Origin: Paramarasmius palmivorus
Lineage: Eukaryota > Basidiomycota > Agaricomycetes > Agaricales > Marasmiaceae
DNA: 64,000 bases
Assembly: GCA_037176845.1 (NCBI GenBank)
Contig: JAYKXP010000063.1
Location: 1-64,000 of the forward strand
Direction of reading: 5' to 3'
Each line of letters opens with the position of its first letter. Positions within the stretch are counted from its first letter, which is position 1. The notes beneath the pieces were generated by a model that had not been told where the DNA came from, made no database searches, and worked only from the letters and a program-made list of their open reading frames with translations. The translations under genes and the position numbers were made by a program. Of this stretch, positions 44,837-56,723 are shown piece by piece.

Positions 44837-45574
44837 ATGTCTCGAGGTGTTCCCAGAATCATCTTGCACCCTCACACCATGTTCAATAACTCTTCCCATT
44901 TCGTGATAAATGGCGGATCGTATGAGAACGTCAGCGGAGGAAGAGCCAATGCCCACCTTTCCTGTCAAACATATACTGGCCCAGATGGGAGATTGTACGC
45001 ACTATCACAGAGGACTACAACCTTTTCTCCAGGTCGCCCACCTTTGCCACAAAACTCTTATCGCCACCATTCCTCTCGCCACCATTCCTCTCGCCACCAG
45101 TCACACCCAGTCCCTAGTTCTCTATCTCCCGGTAGTGGCCAGGACACTCAAAGCCAAGGACGAGCTACACGAAGGAACACAACAGAACAACCCCAGCCAC
45201 CGAACGCTGCTCACCACTCCTTCCTTCAAACGTCGTATTCTGGCTTGCGGCCACCTACTACGGAACCTATTCCCCCTCACTCGCCACCAGAGCCACCTCG
45301 AGAATCAAGATGGGTTGACGCTACCCAGATTCCGTTGTTCCACGGTTGCAGGAATGGCCGTGTCGATCTCAACAATGCGATGGTGAACAACGTCGTGGGT
45401 GATCAAATCAACTTCTCTACCACCAATATATCATATTCGTACAATTCGTATGGCAGGAGACAGGCCCACACTGAGAGGGAATACTGGAGGTATGCGAAAA
45501 ATGAAGATGAAGAGACGGAATTGGAAGAAGCAGACTCAGACACGCCAAATGACGGACATGCGCAGGAAGATTGA
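44837..45574 (+). CDS. Low-complexity protein with Gly/Asn motifs, unknown
   Basis: A single exon of 245 residues; the second ATG (44,879) is the likelier start because it begins the motif MFNNSSHFVINGGSYENVSG directly. A similar motif, NNAMVNNVVGDQINFSTTNI, lies near residue 190. Between them is a long disordered part rich in His, Ser, Pro and Gln with three tandem RHHSS/RHQSH units, and the C-terminus is acidic (EDEETELEEADSDTPNDG). Short N-G-G/G-D-Q-N motifs of this kind occur at the N-termini of many agaricomycete NLR-like and uncharacterised proteins; a self-assembly or signalling role is possible but only inferred. No signal peptide or membrane helix. Confidence 0.6.
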   Translation: MSRGVPRIILHPHTMFNNSSHFVINGGSYENVSGGRANAHLSCQTYTGPDGRLYALSQRTTTFSPGRPPLPQNSYRHHSSRHHSSRHQSHPVPSSLSPGSGQDTQSQGRATRRNTTEQPQPPNAAHHSFLQTSYSGLRPPTTEPIPPHSPPEPPRESRWVDATQIPLFHGCRNGRVDLNNAMVNNVVGDQINFSTTNISYSYNSYGRRQAHTEREYWRYAKNEDEETELEEADSDTPNDGHAQED

Positions 45575-45867
45575 AACCTTTATGTTGGACCTGTTGTTCC
45601 GAATCGAATATCTCATAATAACGCTCAATCGTACGTACTCCGCATGTACTCCGTTCTACTCTACATTTGTTTGGACATTATTTGGACATACAACATTCTC
45701 GATTGGTTCTACTAGTAAGTATGTGGCTACATAGACGATTGATTCTAGGTATGGTAATGACGTGATACGAGATTGTAGCAACGGAGAAAGCGAAACAGTA
45801 AACGAAAACAGCGAGGGATAGAAAGAAACAACGCTCCTTCGCTGACAGGTGAACGACAGACCACCGT
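45575..45867. other. 3' regions of convergent genes
   Basis: Between the stop codons of the plus-strand low-complexity gene and minus-strand ARB1; nothing else seen. Confidence 0.5.
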
Positions 45868-48800
45868 TTATGTCTTGCCCTTTGGTGCCGTCTTGCTGAA
45901 TAGCTTGGCCTTTTCGATGGAGGCCATACCTAGAACACAGCATTGTCAGCAAGCATTCAGGCTAGCGAAAAGACAGGAACTTACTCTCTGCAGCCAATTG
46001 CTTCTTGTAATCAACGACAGTGATTTCCTCTTTAGTGAGGTTACGAATCTTTTTATCCTTGACTTCCCATAGTTCTTGGGCAACTTGCGAGATGAGGCCT
46101 AGAACGCTGCGTAAGCCACGGCTGTTCCGATGTGTAAAAGGAGAAAGCGGGCAACTCACGGAAATCGTGCGACACCATGACGACACCACCTTCAAACTCT
46201 TGTATAGCCTTGGCTAGCGCATCAATAGACTCCATGTCCAAGTGGTTGGTAGGCTCATCTGTCAACGTTTGCGGTTAGCATTCAACGGTAAAATACGGAA
46301 AATAATAGTGGAAGCAAATGAATCCAACTGAAGATGGGGTTCGTAAAGGGGGTTGATGCGTGTAGTGTGGATGCTATGACGATGAATACACGTCAAATAC
46401 GGGCAATACGGGACGTGCTCGTAGCGCCGTGACGGAGAGAGAGGTAACGGACGATTGGAGCGGGTTGCGAGATTCGGATAGTGATAGTGTTGTTCCTAGG
46501 AACTTCACGTTAAACAGTGAGACACCTTGAAAAAATTCAATCCCGGCTCTGAGGCGGAAGACTCGAGTATTGAGTCATCCCTGATGAGATCAACAAGATC
46601 TGCGACGTGGGCGTAGATTTCGTGGGTATGGTTTAATGTATAGTCCTGGCGAGACGTGAAGGTAGCTCCAACTATGACAGCCTCGGACCGTGAATGTATT
46701 CAGCGGAAGCCAACGAGTACGATGTCGGCTCGCGCTGTGAAAGCAAAACCCGACAAGGTAACAGAGCAACCGCGGCTCGTTGTCCGCTATTGGTGGGAGT
46801 AAATGATGTCAGGGTTTCTGGGAGTGTGTTGGAAGGGGCATCGAGTATGGCAGCAGAATGGCGAAATGAACCTCGAGCGTGAGGAACAGACGATAACAGA
46901 CAATGGGATAAGGTTCCAAGGAGGTGTCGGAGAGAGCGTAAGAGGTGATGAGAAGTGCCTGGAGTGTGGAGGTGGTGCCGTGAGTGTCATCGTATAACGC
47001 TCATGGAAGCCTCAGTAGGAGTACGGTAACCGTGAAGGTCGATGGAAGTACTTCTGTAGTGCATTCCTGTTGTATCCCTTCGACGCTGGCAGTCTCCTCC
47101 TCGACACCTTCAAGCTGTAGAAGGGTAGCGAGGAAGGTATTTCCATCACTAGCGAAGGCGTAGTCGACAGCCGTGGGCGATTGTCTGCCGCTGCGGCTGC
47201 AGGGGACTGACAACCATGAGGTAGCCCTGATGACGGTACACAACGATTGAGCGAGTGTAGGTACCGTGGTCATCCATAAACACGACACCTAAGCCTGCGA
47301 AGGCACCAACGCCAGGGGAGATATGATATGAATAAGGAAGTGATCTCTGCGAACCAGGACGAAGATACCAACATCTAAGGATGCACATCCGACTCGGAAG
47401 TGGCAGCGATCCAGAATGCCCACACGGCATGTTGCTACGCTACCCCCAACATCGAAGAGCCCGATGTAGCGGGCGGAGCACTTCGAACACCTGCCAAAAC
47501 GTAGGTACGGCGATGATACCCCTAATCACATTCGAGTGAAACGTCACTCCTTGTCCACGGGAGAACAGGTCCTAATTATTCACTGTCAAAGGAGGATAGA
47601 CGTATGTCAAAACTTGGAGTATACCATCAGCTAGCAAAAAATGACCTACACCAAACGTCTACTAGACCATCCAAGCTACCACAACCGCGGATAGCCTTGC
47701 TGCACCAGAGCTTCCGCGGAACTTGCAGCCCATAGCCATGAACAAGAGGTACATCCACGTCACGAGGTATCCGAAGAGCAGATCGTTTTGCCGCTAGCTA
47801 TCAGAAAGTAGCAGGCACGTCAGAACAACGCCTTCGCAGGACACGAAACAAGCGTACTCACCCATCCCAGCCGACTCAATCCGCACCAAGCCCCAACCAT
47901 TCGAAATAGAAAAAGAAAACAAATACACAAACAAACTCACCCAACAACAGAATATGCGGATGCTCCATCGAAAGCTGTGAAAAGACCACACGATTCCTCA
48001 GACCGTCACTCAAGGTCCTAATCGCGCTCGTCTGATGGTTCCCCGACAGACCGAACCTTCCTAGCTGTGCACGCCATGCTTGGATATCTTTCTCTGGGAA
48101 CTTTTCCGCGAAGAGAGATTGAAAGTATTCTGGGGGGCGGTAGCGTCAGATTCCGATCTGAGTAACAGCGAAGGTAAGGTAAAGAAGGAGTAAACTCACC
48201 AATCGGCGTCTTATCATAAGGTAACTGATCCGCACTGTGTTGACTGTACTTGGCCAACTTCAACGACGTATGCTTGCTTATTGTGCCTTCTGTAGGCTGC
48301 AAAGCTCCCGTAATGAGATTAAGCAACGTGGACTTTCCGGTACCGTTTGCGCCGAGAATGGCTATCCGGGAGTCCATGCTGCGTGTGCGGTATTAGCTCG
48401 TGTTTCTTGGTAAGGGAATAAGGGAAGGGACACGTACTCAATACCCATACTCAATCCCTGATATAGGTAATCTTCCTTCTTGCCGCTGTAAGAAAATGCG
48501 ACTTCATCGAAAGCGATAATCGGCGGTGGGAGTTTGCGGATGTCTTCAAAGTTGAATCTAGGTTACGCATTCAGCATCGAGGTACATAAGAAAGACATAA
48601 GGTAAGCCGTACCTCAGCGGCCTCTTGGTCTCCACAGGCTCAACCAACCCAGCGGCTTCCATCTTGTCAAGGATCTTTTGTTTGGATTTAGCTTGTTTGA
48701 CGAGGTTGGCATACGTTCCTGCTGAAGCGATGAACCTGCGTATCGCAATTAGTATGAGAAGAAGCTAAAGAAAGGGGCGAGACGTACTTCTTGATGTGCG

Positions 48801-49958
48801 CTATTTCATCTTGTTGCTTAGCATATGCCTTCATCTGGTTAACCTCGTTCTCCGATTTGGTTCGAACGTAGACGGTGTAGTTGCCTCCGTAGTATGCCAT
48901 CTTGTCAGGGCGTTAGCGTGGCCAAGGAGAGAGACCCGAAGACATACCTTTTTCTTATGCGTTAAATCCATAATATTCGTACAAACGTTATCCATGAAAT
49001 CCGCAGAGTGGGATGTAATGACTAGAATATGGTTATATGTCCTGATCAACCTGTTAGTCAATGCACCTCCAAAGAAAGGTAGCAGCACTCACGAGAGATA
49101 CGCCTCCAACCATACAACAGCACCCAGATCCAAGTGATTCGTCGGTTCATCCAACAACAACAAATGAGGTTTGATAAACAGCGCTCTCGCAAGCGCCACT
49201 CTCATCCTCCAACCACCACTCATATCCTTTGTGGGTTTCTTCATCATCTCCTGGCTGAAGCCCAAACCGTGCAATATACTCCCAGCTTTAACCTCAAATG
49301 TGCTGGGGTCGAGCTCTTCTAGCTCCTCGTAGGCGGATTCCAGAGCGAGTTCTGCATCGGGGTCATCCGAGACGGAGAGATCCTCGATGTACGCTTCTAG
49401 TTTTGCCACTTTTTGTTTGGCGGAGGCAATGATGTACTCGAGGGCGTTGACGTCTGAGGGTTCTGCCTCTCCCTTGACGAGGTAAATATCGATATGCTGA
49501 GGGATTTCAATGTCGCGTTCTGCGAGGGATTGTAAAAATGTTGACTGTCCTTTAGATTTAGTATGTGTGATGACGTGACGAATAAAATAAACTCTCACCT
49601 TTCCGGAACCGTTTTCACCCAATAAACCGTATCTCTGTCCATAGTTCAACGCGATCTCCGCTCCTTCGATCAACAGTCTCCCATGGAAACTCAACGTGTA
49701 CTGGTCGATCTTGATATCTCTACTCTTGGGATCACTGACAAGGACACCTGCAGCTGATCTGTCAGTAGCGATTTGGAGTTTGGCCATACTCGACAGATCC
49801 TCTTGGGAAGTCGCAGCAGAGGTATTGGTGAGTGGTGTGCCAGTGGTTGAACCAGTAGGAGTGTTTGTGCCGGTTCCAGTGGATGAGCCATTGGCTTTTG
49901 CTGCCTGTTTTGCGGCCTTTTCTGCGAGACGCTTTTGTTTGGATGCGGAGGGGGCCAT
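45868..49958 (-). CDS. ARB1: ARB1-type ABCF ATPase (ribosome biogenesis)
   Basis: Eleven exons (49958-49599, 49544-49093, 49050-48948, 48900-48788, 48735-48613, 48557-48438, 48378-48200, 48129-47941, 46258-46160, 46098-45985, 45929-45868) encode 637 residues. The basic start [18 protein letters not shown] is that of ARB1/ABCF2. Two ABC ATPase units follow: Walker A GENGSGK (114-120), signature MSGGW, Walker [13 protein letters not shown] (to 259); then linker [20 protein letters not shown], Walker A GANGTGKS (433-440), signature LSDGL and DEPTNHLD (547-554). There are no membrane segments, as expected for ABCF proteins. Yeast Arb1 is essential and shuttles with pre-40S and pre-60S particles. 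All introns but one are about 50-70 nt; intron 8 is 1,682 nt and splits the second Walker B. Intron 3 has a GACAAG acceptor. Confidence 0.93.
46259..47940 (-). other. Oversized ARB1 intron 8 (1,682 nt)
   Basis: Donor GTTGG|GTGAGT and acceptor TGACAG|ATGAG fit the gene's other introns and join LLLL to DEPTNHLD exactly. The content has protein-like stretches on the same strand ([20 protein letters not shown] near 47,740; an acidic [17 protein letters not shown] near 47,080) but no complete gene. It looks like an old insertion into a normal short intron. Confidence 0.75.
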
Positions 49959-50106
49959 GATGGGGGAGAGGGAAGGACAGCTTATCGATGCGCGAGGCGA
50001 TGTCGAAAAGAAAAATTTTGGATTAGGTGAGATGACGTCGGGACCGAGTTTCAAACTCCGACCCGCTCAGAACGGCTATAACTGATGTAGAGAGCTTGGC
50101 GTCCAC

Positions 50107-50206
50107 GCTGAGATGGCCGAGTGGTCTAAGGCGCTGGATTTAAGCAGCATACAAATGCGCTTCCCAGTGGAGGTAATCCGCGTGGGTTCGAACCCCACTC
50201 TCAGCA
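50107..50206 (+). tRNA. tRNA-Leu (anticodon TAA) with intron
   Basis: Acceptor stem GCTGAGA/TCTCAGC, leucine-type D arm TGGCCGAGTGGTCTAAGGCG, loop TTTAAG with anticodon TAA at 50,141-50,143, long variable arm TGGAGGTAATCCG, and T arm GTGGGTTCGAACCCCAC. A short intron (about 50,145-50,161) follows the base after the anticodon. One anticodon-stem pair (A31-C39) is mismatched in this reading. It lies 149 bp upstream of ARB1, divergently. Confidence 0.9.
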
Positions 50207-53200
50207 ATAGGTCGGTTCGAGTTAACTTTTATTTGCTCTACGAATGTTATAATACCTTTTCGCTTTTAGCACTTACATGGCCACCCTCCGATTTCCTATT
50301 TTGATGTCCATGATTCATTTACTACCACAGAAAAATTGAAAGTTGAAATATCACAGTAAGCACTTTGGTTTGCTATCATCGACTCCAATCTCTTAATAGA
50401 CAAGACAACAAACCCTTAAAGACTTCTCAAACTCCGAATTCCAAACCACCGAATCCCTGACTTGTCCCTGCCAAAGAACCCTGACTCGTTATGACAGTTC
50501 CACATGCACACTCAAGCTTCTCCGTGTCCAGCCGTGTCTGAGTCGAAACCCTGTAGATCCCCCGAGTCATTCCCTGACCATGCATCGAGGAAGCAGTCGC
50601 TTCAACTTCGGTACCTTTCCTGATCGTCGCAAGTCATGCCATGAAATCGAACCGAGACCCTTGCGGGTTCCCACGCGTTGTGCTTCTTCCTTTACCACCA
50701 CCATCGTTACCCCTACTTCTTCTTTACGCTACCTCAGAGGGTATTCAAGGAGGTTGGTGAAGGTGGAGAGATAGATGAGATGTACAAGGAAATTCAAGGT
50801 GAGTCACACGTTGCACGTGGAGATTTATTAAACTTCCAGAATCGGCCTCCTATCCGAGAATCTTCGCTATACGATGGAATAAATGAACAGGACAGCGTCG
50901 GACGAAGTGATACTGTCATTGAGATGTGGGGGTGTTCAAGGGAAGCTAATATGAGTGGTGCGCCAAATCTTGGAACTACTTCCTTGCGTCTTTTTGGCTT
51001 CATTCTTTCCTTTCAGCGACGTTCTAGTAAGCCCAAAACAACCTAATCTACTTAATCTAAGCTATATACCCTCTTCAATTGACAAGTCCCAAGCCACCAC
51101 AATCACTCTACTCAGTTCCAGTTGGAGCCTAACTACGCATTCATTCCTTTCTCATGAACCACGGGTCACGAAGCCACATGCAGTAGTTCTCAACAGACTT
51201 GCCCAGCGGATATAACAAGCGCAAGTCCCCTCGCTCTGGTATCCTCATGTGCAGTTGGGAATGACGATTCGACGATAGCTCAGACGCTCAGATAACGCAC
51301 AAGTCCTAGGATAAGCGCCCACTAGCAAATAAGCGCTACACCACCTGGTTCGCTCAACTTGGTCAAAAAAGCCCCGTACATCTTATCCTGTTGACGATTC
51401 CAGCCTTCAGTTCCCATGTTTTTGAATCTCAAAATCTATCCATGCACCTAAGCCTCAAATCGCTGCCTCCTCGGCACAGGAACTCGATATCCTCGCTGGA
51501 AGAACGGTTTCCCTAATCTGTGACCGGGTTGTCTTCGAGTTTGAATCATTGCCTACGAACAAATTCCTCTTCATTACATCTCTGCGACTGATTGCTGCGC
51601 TGCTCAGGATTTCGACTAGTTTGAGCCGAAACACGCCCCGATATCTCAAGATCTAATTCACACCGAGCATAGCCAGTGTTCGTAGGCCACGTCGAGGACA
51701 ATCTCACACTAGCGACAGCTACACCGTTTACTTCCGACTCATTCACAATTAACTCCGCCTCCACCAATCAGCTAAATCCACATTATCTGAACAACTCACC
51801 GTGGTCAATTCACCGACTTGCAGAAAATACTGCTCCCGAGTCGAAGAAGCAGACCCGTGTCAGGATTGCTCGTACCTCGGTTTTTCGATTACCCTTTCCC
51901 ACCTTCTACCACCGTATTCAGCGATACCATGTTCAGGTAAGACCGTAAGGGTTCTCGCTAAAGTGCATGTCTCTATCTCTTCGAACACGAAGCGTTGATT
52001 AGCCTCATTATGATTCCCAGAATCACGCAGGATAGATGCCTTCCCCTCGATACGGAGATTTGGAGATACTTGGATCATCGAATAATCAAGAAACGAGAGG
52101 TATGATAATGGAATGCCGATAAACTGCGCGTTCGCGTTGTGTGGTTTTCTTCTGTTGAGCGCTAATATTTCACTCTTGCGCGCCACTCTACTACCAGCTT
52201 ACGTTCCCCACTCTCAGCATCAGGATTCGATTGAGGTACGCGTTATAGGTAGATCCTCTGGTTGACATCTCTAACCGCGAATTTCAAATGAGTAGTTTCC
52301 AAGCTTCTCGAGCCTCGAGTCCGAATGCCAGGCAAACCCTGACTTGTCCCTGACCACTGACTTGCTTGCGATCGGAGCTCTTCTCCCTGGGTTCTTTACC
52401 CTGTAGATCCTTCCTAGCACCAATATCTCCGTGACTGGCAGATCTTCAAAGGACGAGGTATATATTCTAGGTCGGGGAATCCAAGGTTAATTCTTCTTGG
52501 TCTCTTTGGTTCCACTAATCGTCGTTGTAGCCTTGTCCACCGACTCATTCCTTTTTTCTTCGTTTTTATTTTCCCGAGTATTTGCAGTGCGTCATTACTT
52601 CTAGCACACCATTCAGACTTATGCGAGGCTTACATGAGGTACAAAAATGCTAGCACTCCAAGAGGGTTTGCTATCACCCCCAAGACTAACTCGTTGTTCG
52701 GTGTTTACTAGACACATGTAGGTACGTGTCTATAAACGTTAAAACCTCAAGTCAACTTCTAGCTCAGGGAGGTGCAATGAACATACATTCGAGGGGTGAG
52801 CCGGTAAGTTAGTCATAATATCTGTGAAACGTAAGGTATTGAATCTTCAACCAGGAAGGCGTTTTGGGGGGGCGAAAAACTCTCCTGAGATACGAGTAAG
52901 TACCGGTCAGTTTCAGGAAAATACTGAATAGGTGAGCGTTGTGCGACTTGAGTAAACCAGTCTTACCCTAAACGAGACACATGAAACGTACATGGGAATA
53001 CACTTCGACATAACGGAAATTATTCACTTTAGGAACAACAAACGTCCTCTCACTTCAACATAGACAATCGCTTGTTTGTCACCGTGACCATCATTTGACA
53101 GTTGTCTACAACACAGGATTTGAAGTTACGTTCATGTTTATCGGTCCGAATACAGGAGTATATTGCGAACGCTATCAATGCCACCCTTGACACCAATTCA

Positions 53201-56200
53201 TTAGATGCATCTATCAGGCGTCCAGGTCAAACGACAATTCGTGGCGTGGGAACACATCCAAATGCCCGCTCCGTTTGATACGGAATGCTTGTCAATGTCG
53301 AAGCCATGGCACTAATCAGTCTTTCGTCTCCTCGACGGTCCAGGCCCCATTATCTAACTAAAGCAGGACACTAGAAAGAACGTTGGGCCCACGGAGAGAT
53401 CAAGCGAATAGCTTGATATACGGAATCCTACGGCAGCATTACTAGTGAAGGCGTATGTGAGTATTACATCCGTTTGTCAAGGCATGGCCTCAGTTCTACT
53501 TCTTATTTGCACATAGGAGATCATAAACTTCGAGCTCGTTCGGCTCTGGTCCGACTTACGGTGTCTGGTATAGACTAGGCTGACTTCGTTACGCCTTCAT
53601 TCGGAAACATGAACCACTACTAATTCGTTTTCGTTCCTGCAGATCATGCACGTTGAACCTCCTTTTATGCAAAGAACTATTCAAGGAGCACTAATGACCA
53701 CGAATTTAGCATCCATCATGATCGATATCATGATATACACGTGTGTAATGTTCGTTTCCTCAACCATTTACACTTTATAGGGGCAACTGTGGCGGATTAG
53801 GGGCTGAGAACGGCGTGACAATCAATGACAATGGTAGGAACATTCAGTCATACCTTTTGCACAAACAGGCGTTTTGACTACGCTTCGCAGTCCCACCAAC
53901 GCCTGTGAATTTGACCTAATTTTCCTAATCACTCAGGTATCACTCCAATCCTCATGCGACCTGGAATGTTCGCAATTGTTTGCACTTCTCTGGTTAGTCT
54001 TGGCGCTATTTGATGGTGTTCTGGTATGTTCTGGTTCTGAGATGTTTTGGTTTCGTATACGTTTCGGGAGCTTTGATGGCGCTCCGCCCCGCTTCTTGCC
54101 TTGGCGGCAGTGCCTGTAGCGATGCATACAATTGATGTGGCGGGCTTTGTTCTCAAGTGATGCACAGAGTGATACGTACTGCGCTTTTGTGCTCACGTTA
54201 TGCGTCGGTTGCGAACACCGCTAATTCAGGTGCCGAACCGCTAAGTGTACTGGTTGTGGGCTGGCATTTGCCAGCACATCCGCGGCGAGTAATGTACCGG
54301 TGCATCTCACTCGTGCATCATAGGCCATGCCGATTAGCACCAACTTCTAGGTCCTAGAGCGAAAAGTAAGGCAAGTCTATCAAAATGGTCGCATGAGGTC
54401 ATTCCAACATACCGTCTATCAGTATACTCCAGGTTAGTCAGTTGCGGATCGGCGCCTATGCTGTCTGCATGTATCCTGACTCCAGCTCGAGTAAGTGTAA
54501 CTATTTTATTACGTATGCCCTATGTCTTGCTGGAACGAACCAGTGAGATAGCGTGAAGGTGAACCCACCGATATAACCGAACAACCCTTCAAAACCACGC
54601 AATTTGATTATTTCTCCGAAGTTCTTGATGCCAGTGGAACGACGCTGCGGCATGTCGCTGGAAACATTTTGTTGTTTGAAGATGTGCCTGAGGCGAATCG
54701 CCCATTTTTCCCGAAACACTACGGAAGCGGTACATGTTTGGCTGAGAAGTCGCTGACAGTTGATTAACTTGAGGTGTAGATTGCAGAAGAATCAGCTCAT
54801 GAGTCAAATTTACTGTCGAATTTTACAGGAGGACAGAGTCCTGATATTTTTGATTTAGGGACGCGAGATTGATGATTATCAACCCCGCAAAAGTTACGGA
54901 AGATCCGCTTGCTTATCTCTCTCAAAAAGGAAGTCCTCGAAGAGCACATGTAAGGGCTTCTACATTCTTGACACCGCATAAATAACGTCTTTGCACGGCT
55001 CGTAACGTATGGACTGCCTGTCCAAGGCGCACTTTGCTTTGGTTATAAGATCACAATAATGATGGAGGTAGATGATTGTGGGAGTAGTATTCGGCAAAGA
55101 AGTCAATAATTCAGGATTGCCGAGGTGAAAGTTTGTGACCCTGCTCGACGAAGACGATTGCCAAATCAGAACTGATGGGGATGGAGGCACCGAGAAAAGT
55201 GGAAACAGCATTGATAACGCCTATGTCAAATAGAACCAAACTTCTATTCTGAGAGCACGGGACGGAGCAGAAGCTTTCTCAATAAAGTTTAACCTCAGTC
55301 ACTTCTGGTAACCACCTTCACAGTTCTGTTGCTGATTCTGCAGAAGTTGTTCTTTGCCTACATAAGGCTGATCCAGAAAGAGTTACGGACTCTGCTTATC
55401 TTCGCATGACCATTTGTAGGCATGGAATTCAGACACAATCTCACAATCGTCTGTTTGCCGTCTTTTCACCCCAAAAAAACTGAAACGTTTCGCCTTGCCA
55501 ACAGGCATCATTTAGACATCATGCGAGTTCCATACTCTCTCACGAGGTCTCCAAGTCGAACAGTTGCTCCAAGAGTGATTGTAAGTATGGGTATGGTCTT
55601 TCAGGTAAACTGAAAGGCTCTTTGCACCACTCCTAAAAGCTTTCTTTGGTCTTGGAGACCGTAATGAGTTCGGGGAGCACACGAGTTAATTATGTGATAT
55701 TTCATCACCGAGATCTAGATCTATAGTTGATAAAAGGATATTTTGTCGGCACGTGTACCCTTCATTCTGCTTCCGGTTTACGCGCACTTCTATCGACAGC
55801 TCTGAATTGGCGACAACGTCTACAACGTTTCCAAACATCAAGAAATTGGGAAGTCGAAGGACTGTACTCTTTATCATATTTTCGGCAAGGTTTTGCGCAA
55901 CGTAAGCCGAATGTTTATTTCCCCCAAATTTCATATTACAGTGCCCACGAAAGCCCGTATCTTGCAGCCCGACTAATTCAGCGAATATTATCCGAAAGTA
56001 GCAGAAAACACAAATCTTCCAGGGGTTTTACAAAAGTGTGCCGTTCTTGTTGACGATCGTATACTAGAATATTACTGTTACAGACCATACTGGGGAGAGG
56101 AACATTGACAGTGGGCGGCGATCCTGAGCCCTCCGCCGTCTCTGCGCACTGAAGCCTAATGGGGCTAATGAAATATAGACAACATCGTGAATCTGAGATT

Positions 56201-56723
56201 GCTGACTTTTTGAATACGTTTTGGCTCGTTTCGGCGTTGTCTCACGCTGTTTTGATACGTGTACGTGTGAGTGCCTGTTGTGTTGAAGGAAATATGGGAT
56301 TTAGTTGCTTCACAGTTTTAGGTAGCGTTGGAAAGGGATGCACGAGCAGAAGGCCAAAAAGGGCAGAGGCCCAATGCACGATATACTTCTCAAGGTCACC
56401 CGCCTAAAGAAATTGGCTTTGATCTTCCGAACCGACCCACATTCCACGTGCCCTAATATGGTGAAGTCTCGACATGAGCGGGATTTACTGAAAACGGGGA
56501 ACAGTGGGTAAGCAAAAAAGTCCGGCCCAGGAAGCTGGCGAAAGCTAAAACGGGATCCGTGGTAAAGATATTTCACATGAACATCTTTACGTCAGGTCTA
56601 GCCAAGACAAACATAACAACAACCTTCATAACCGCGCTTAACGACTGATTTCTCCCTCTACATTTTCGACCCTCAACCACCGGAAATCTCTTATACCCTT
56701 CACGCGTCCCTGTCAAGCCCCAT
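50207..56723. other. Long intergenic stretch with a diverged duplication
   Basis: No protein gene supported. At 52,203-52,220 the sequence GTTCCCCACTCTCAGCA repeats the 3' end of the tRNA gene, and text downstream of both (CCCTGACTTGTCCCTG, CCCTGTAGATCC) is shared, so a segment of up to about 2 kb seems duplicated. The rest shows short frames only. Confidence 0.4.

Noticed and set aside
48796..49322. Plus-strand frames inside ARB1
   Set aside because: Antisense shadows of conserved ARB1 exons.
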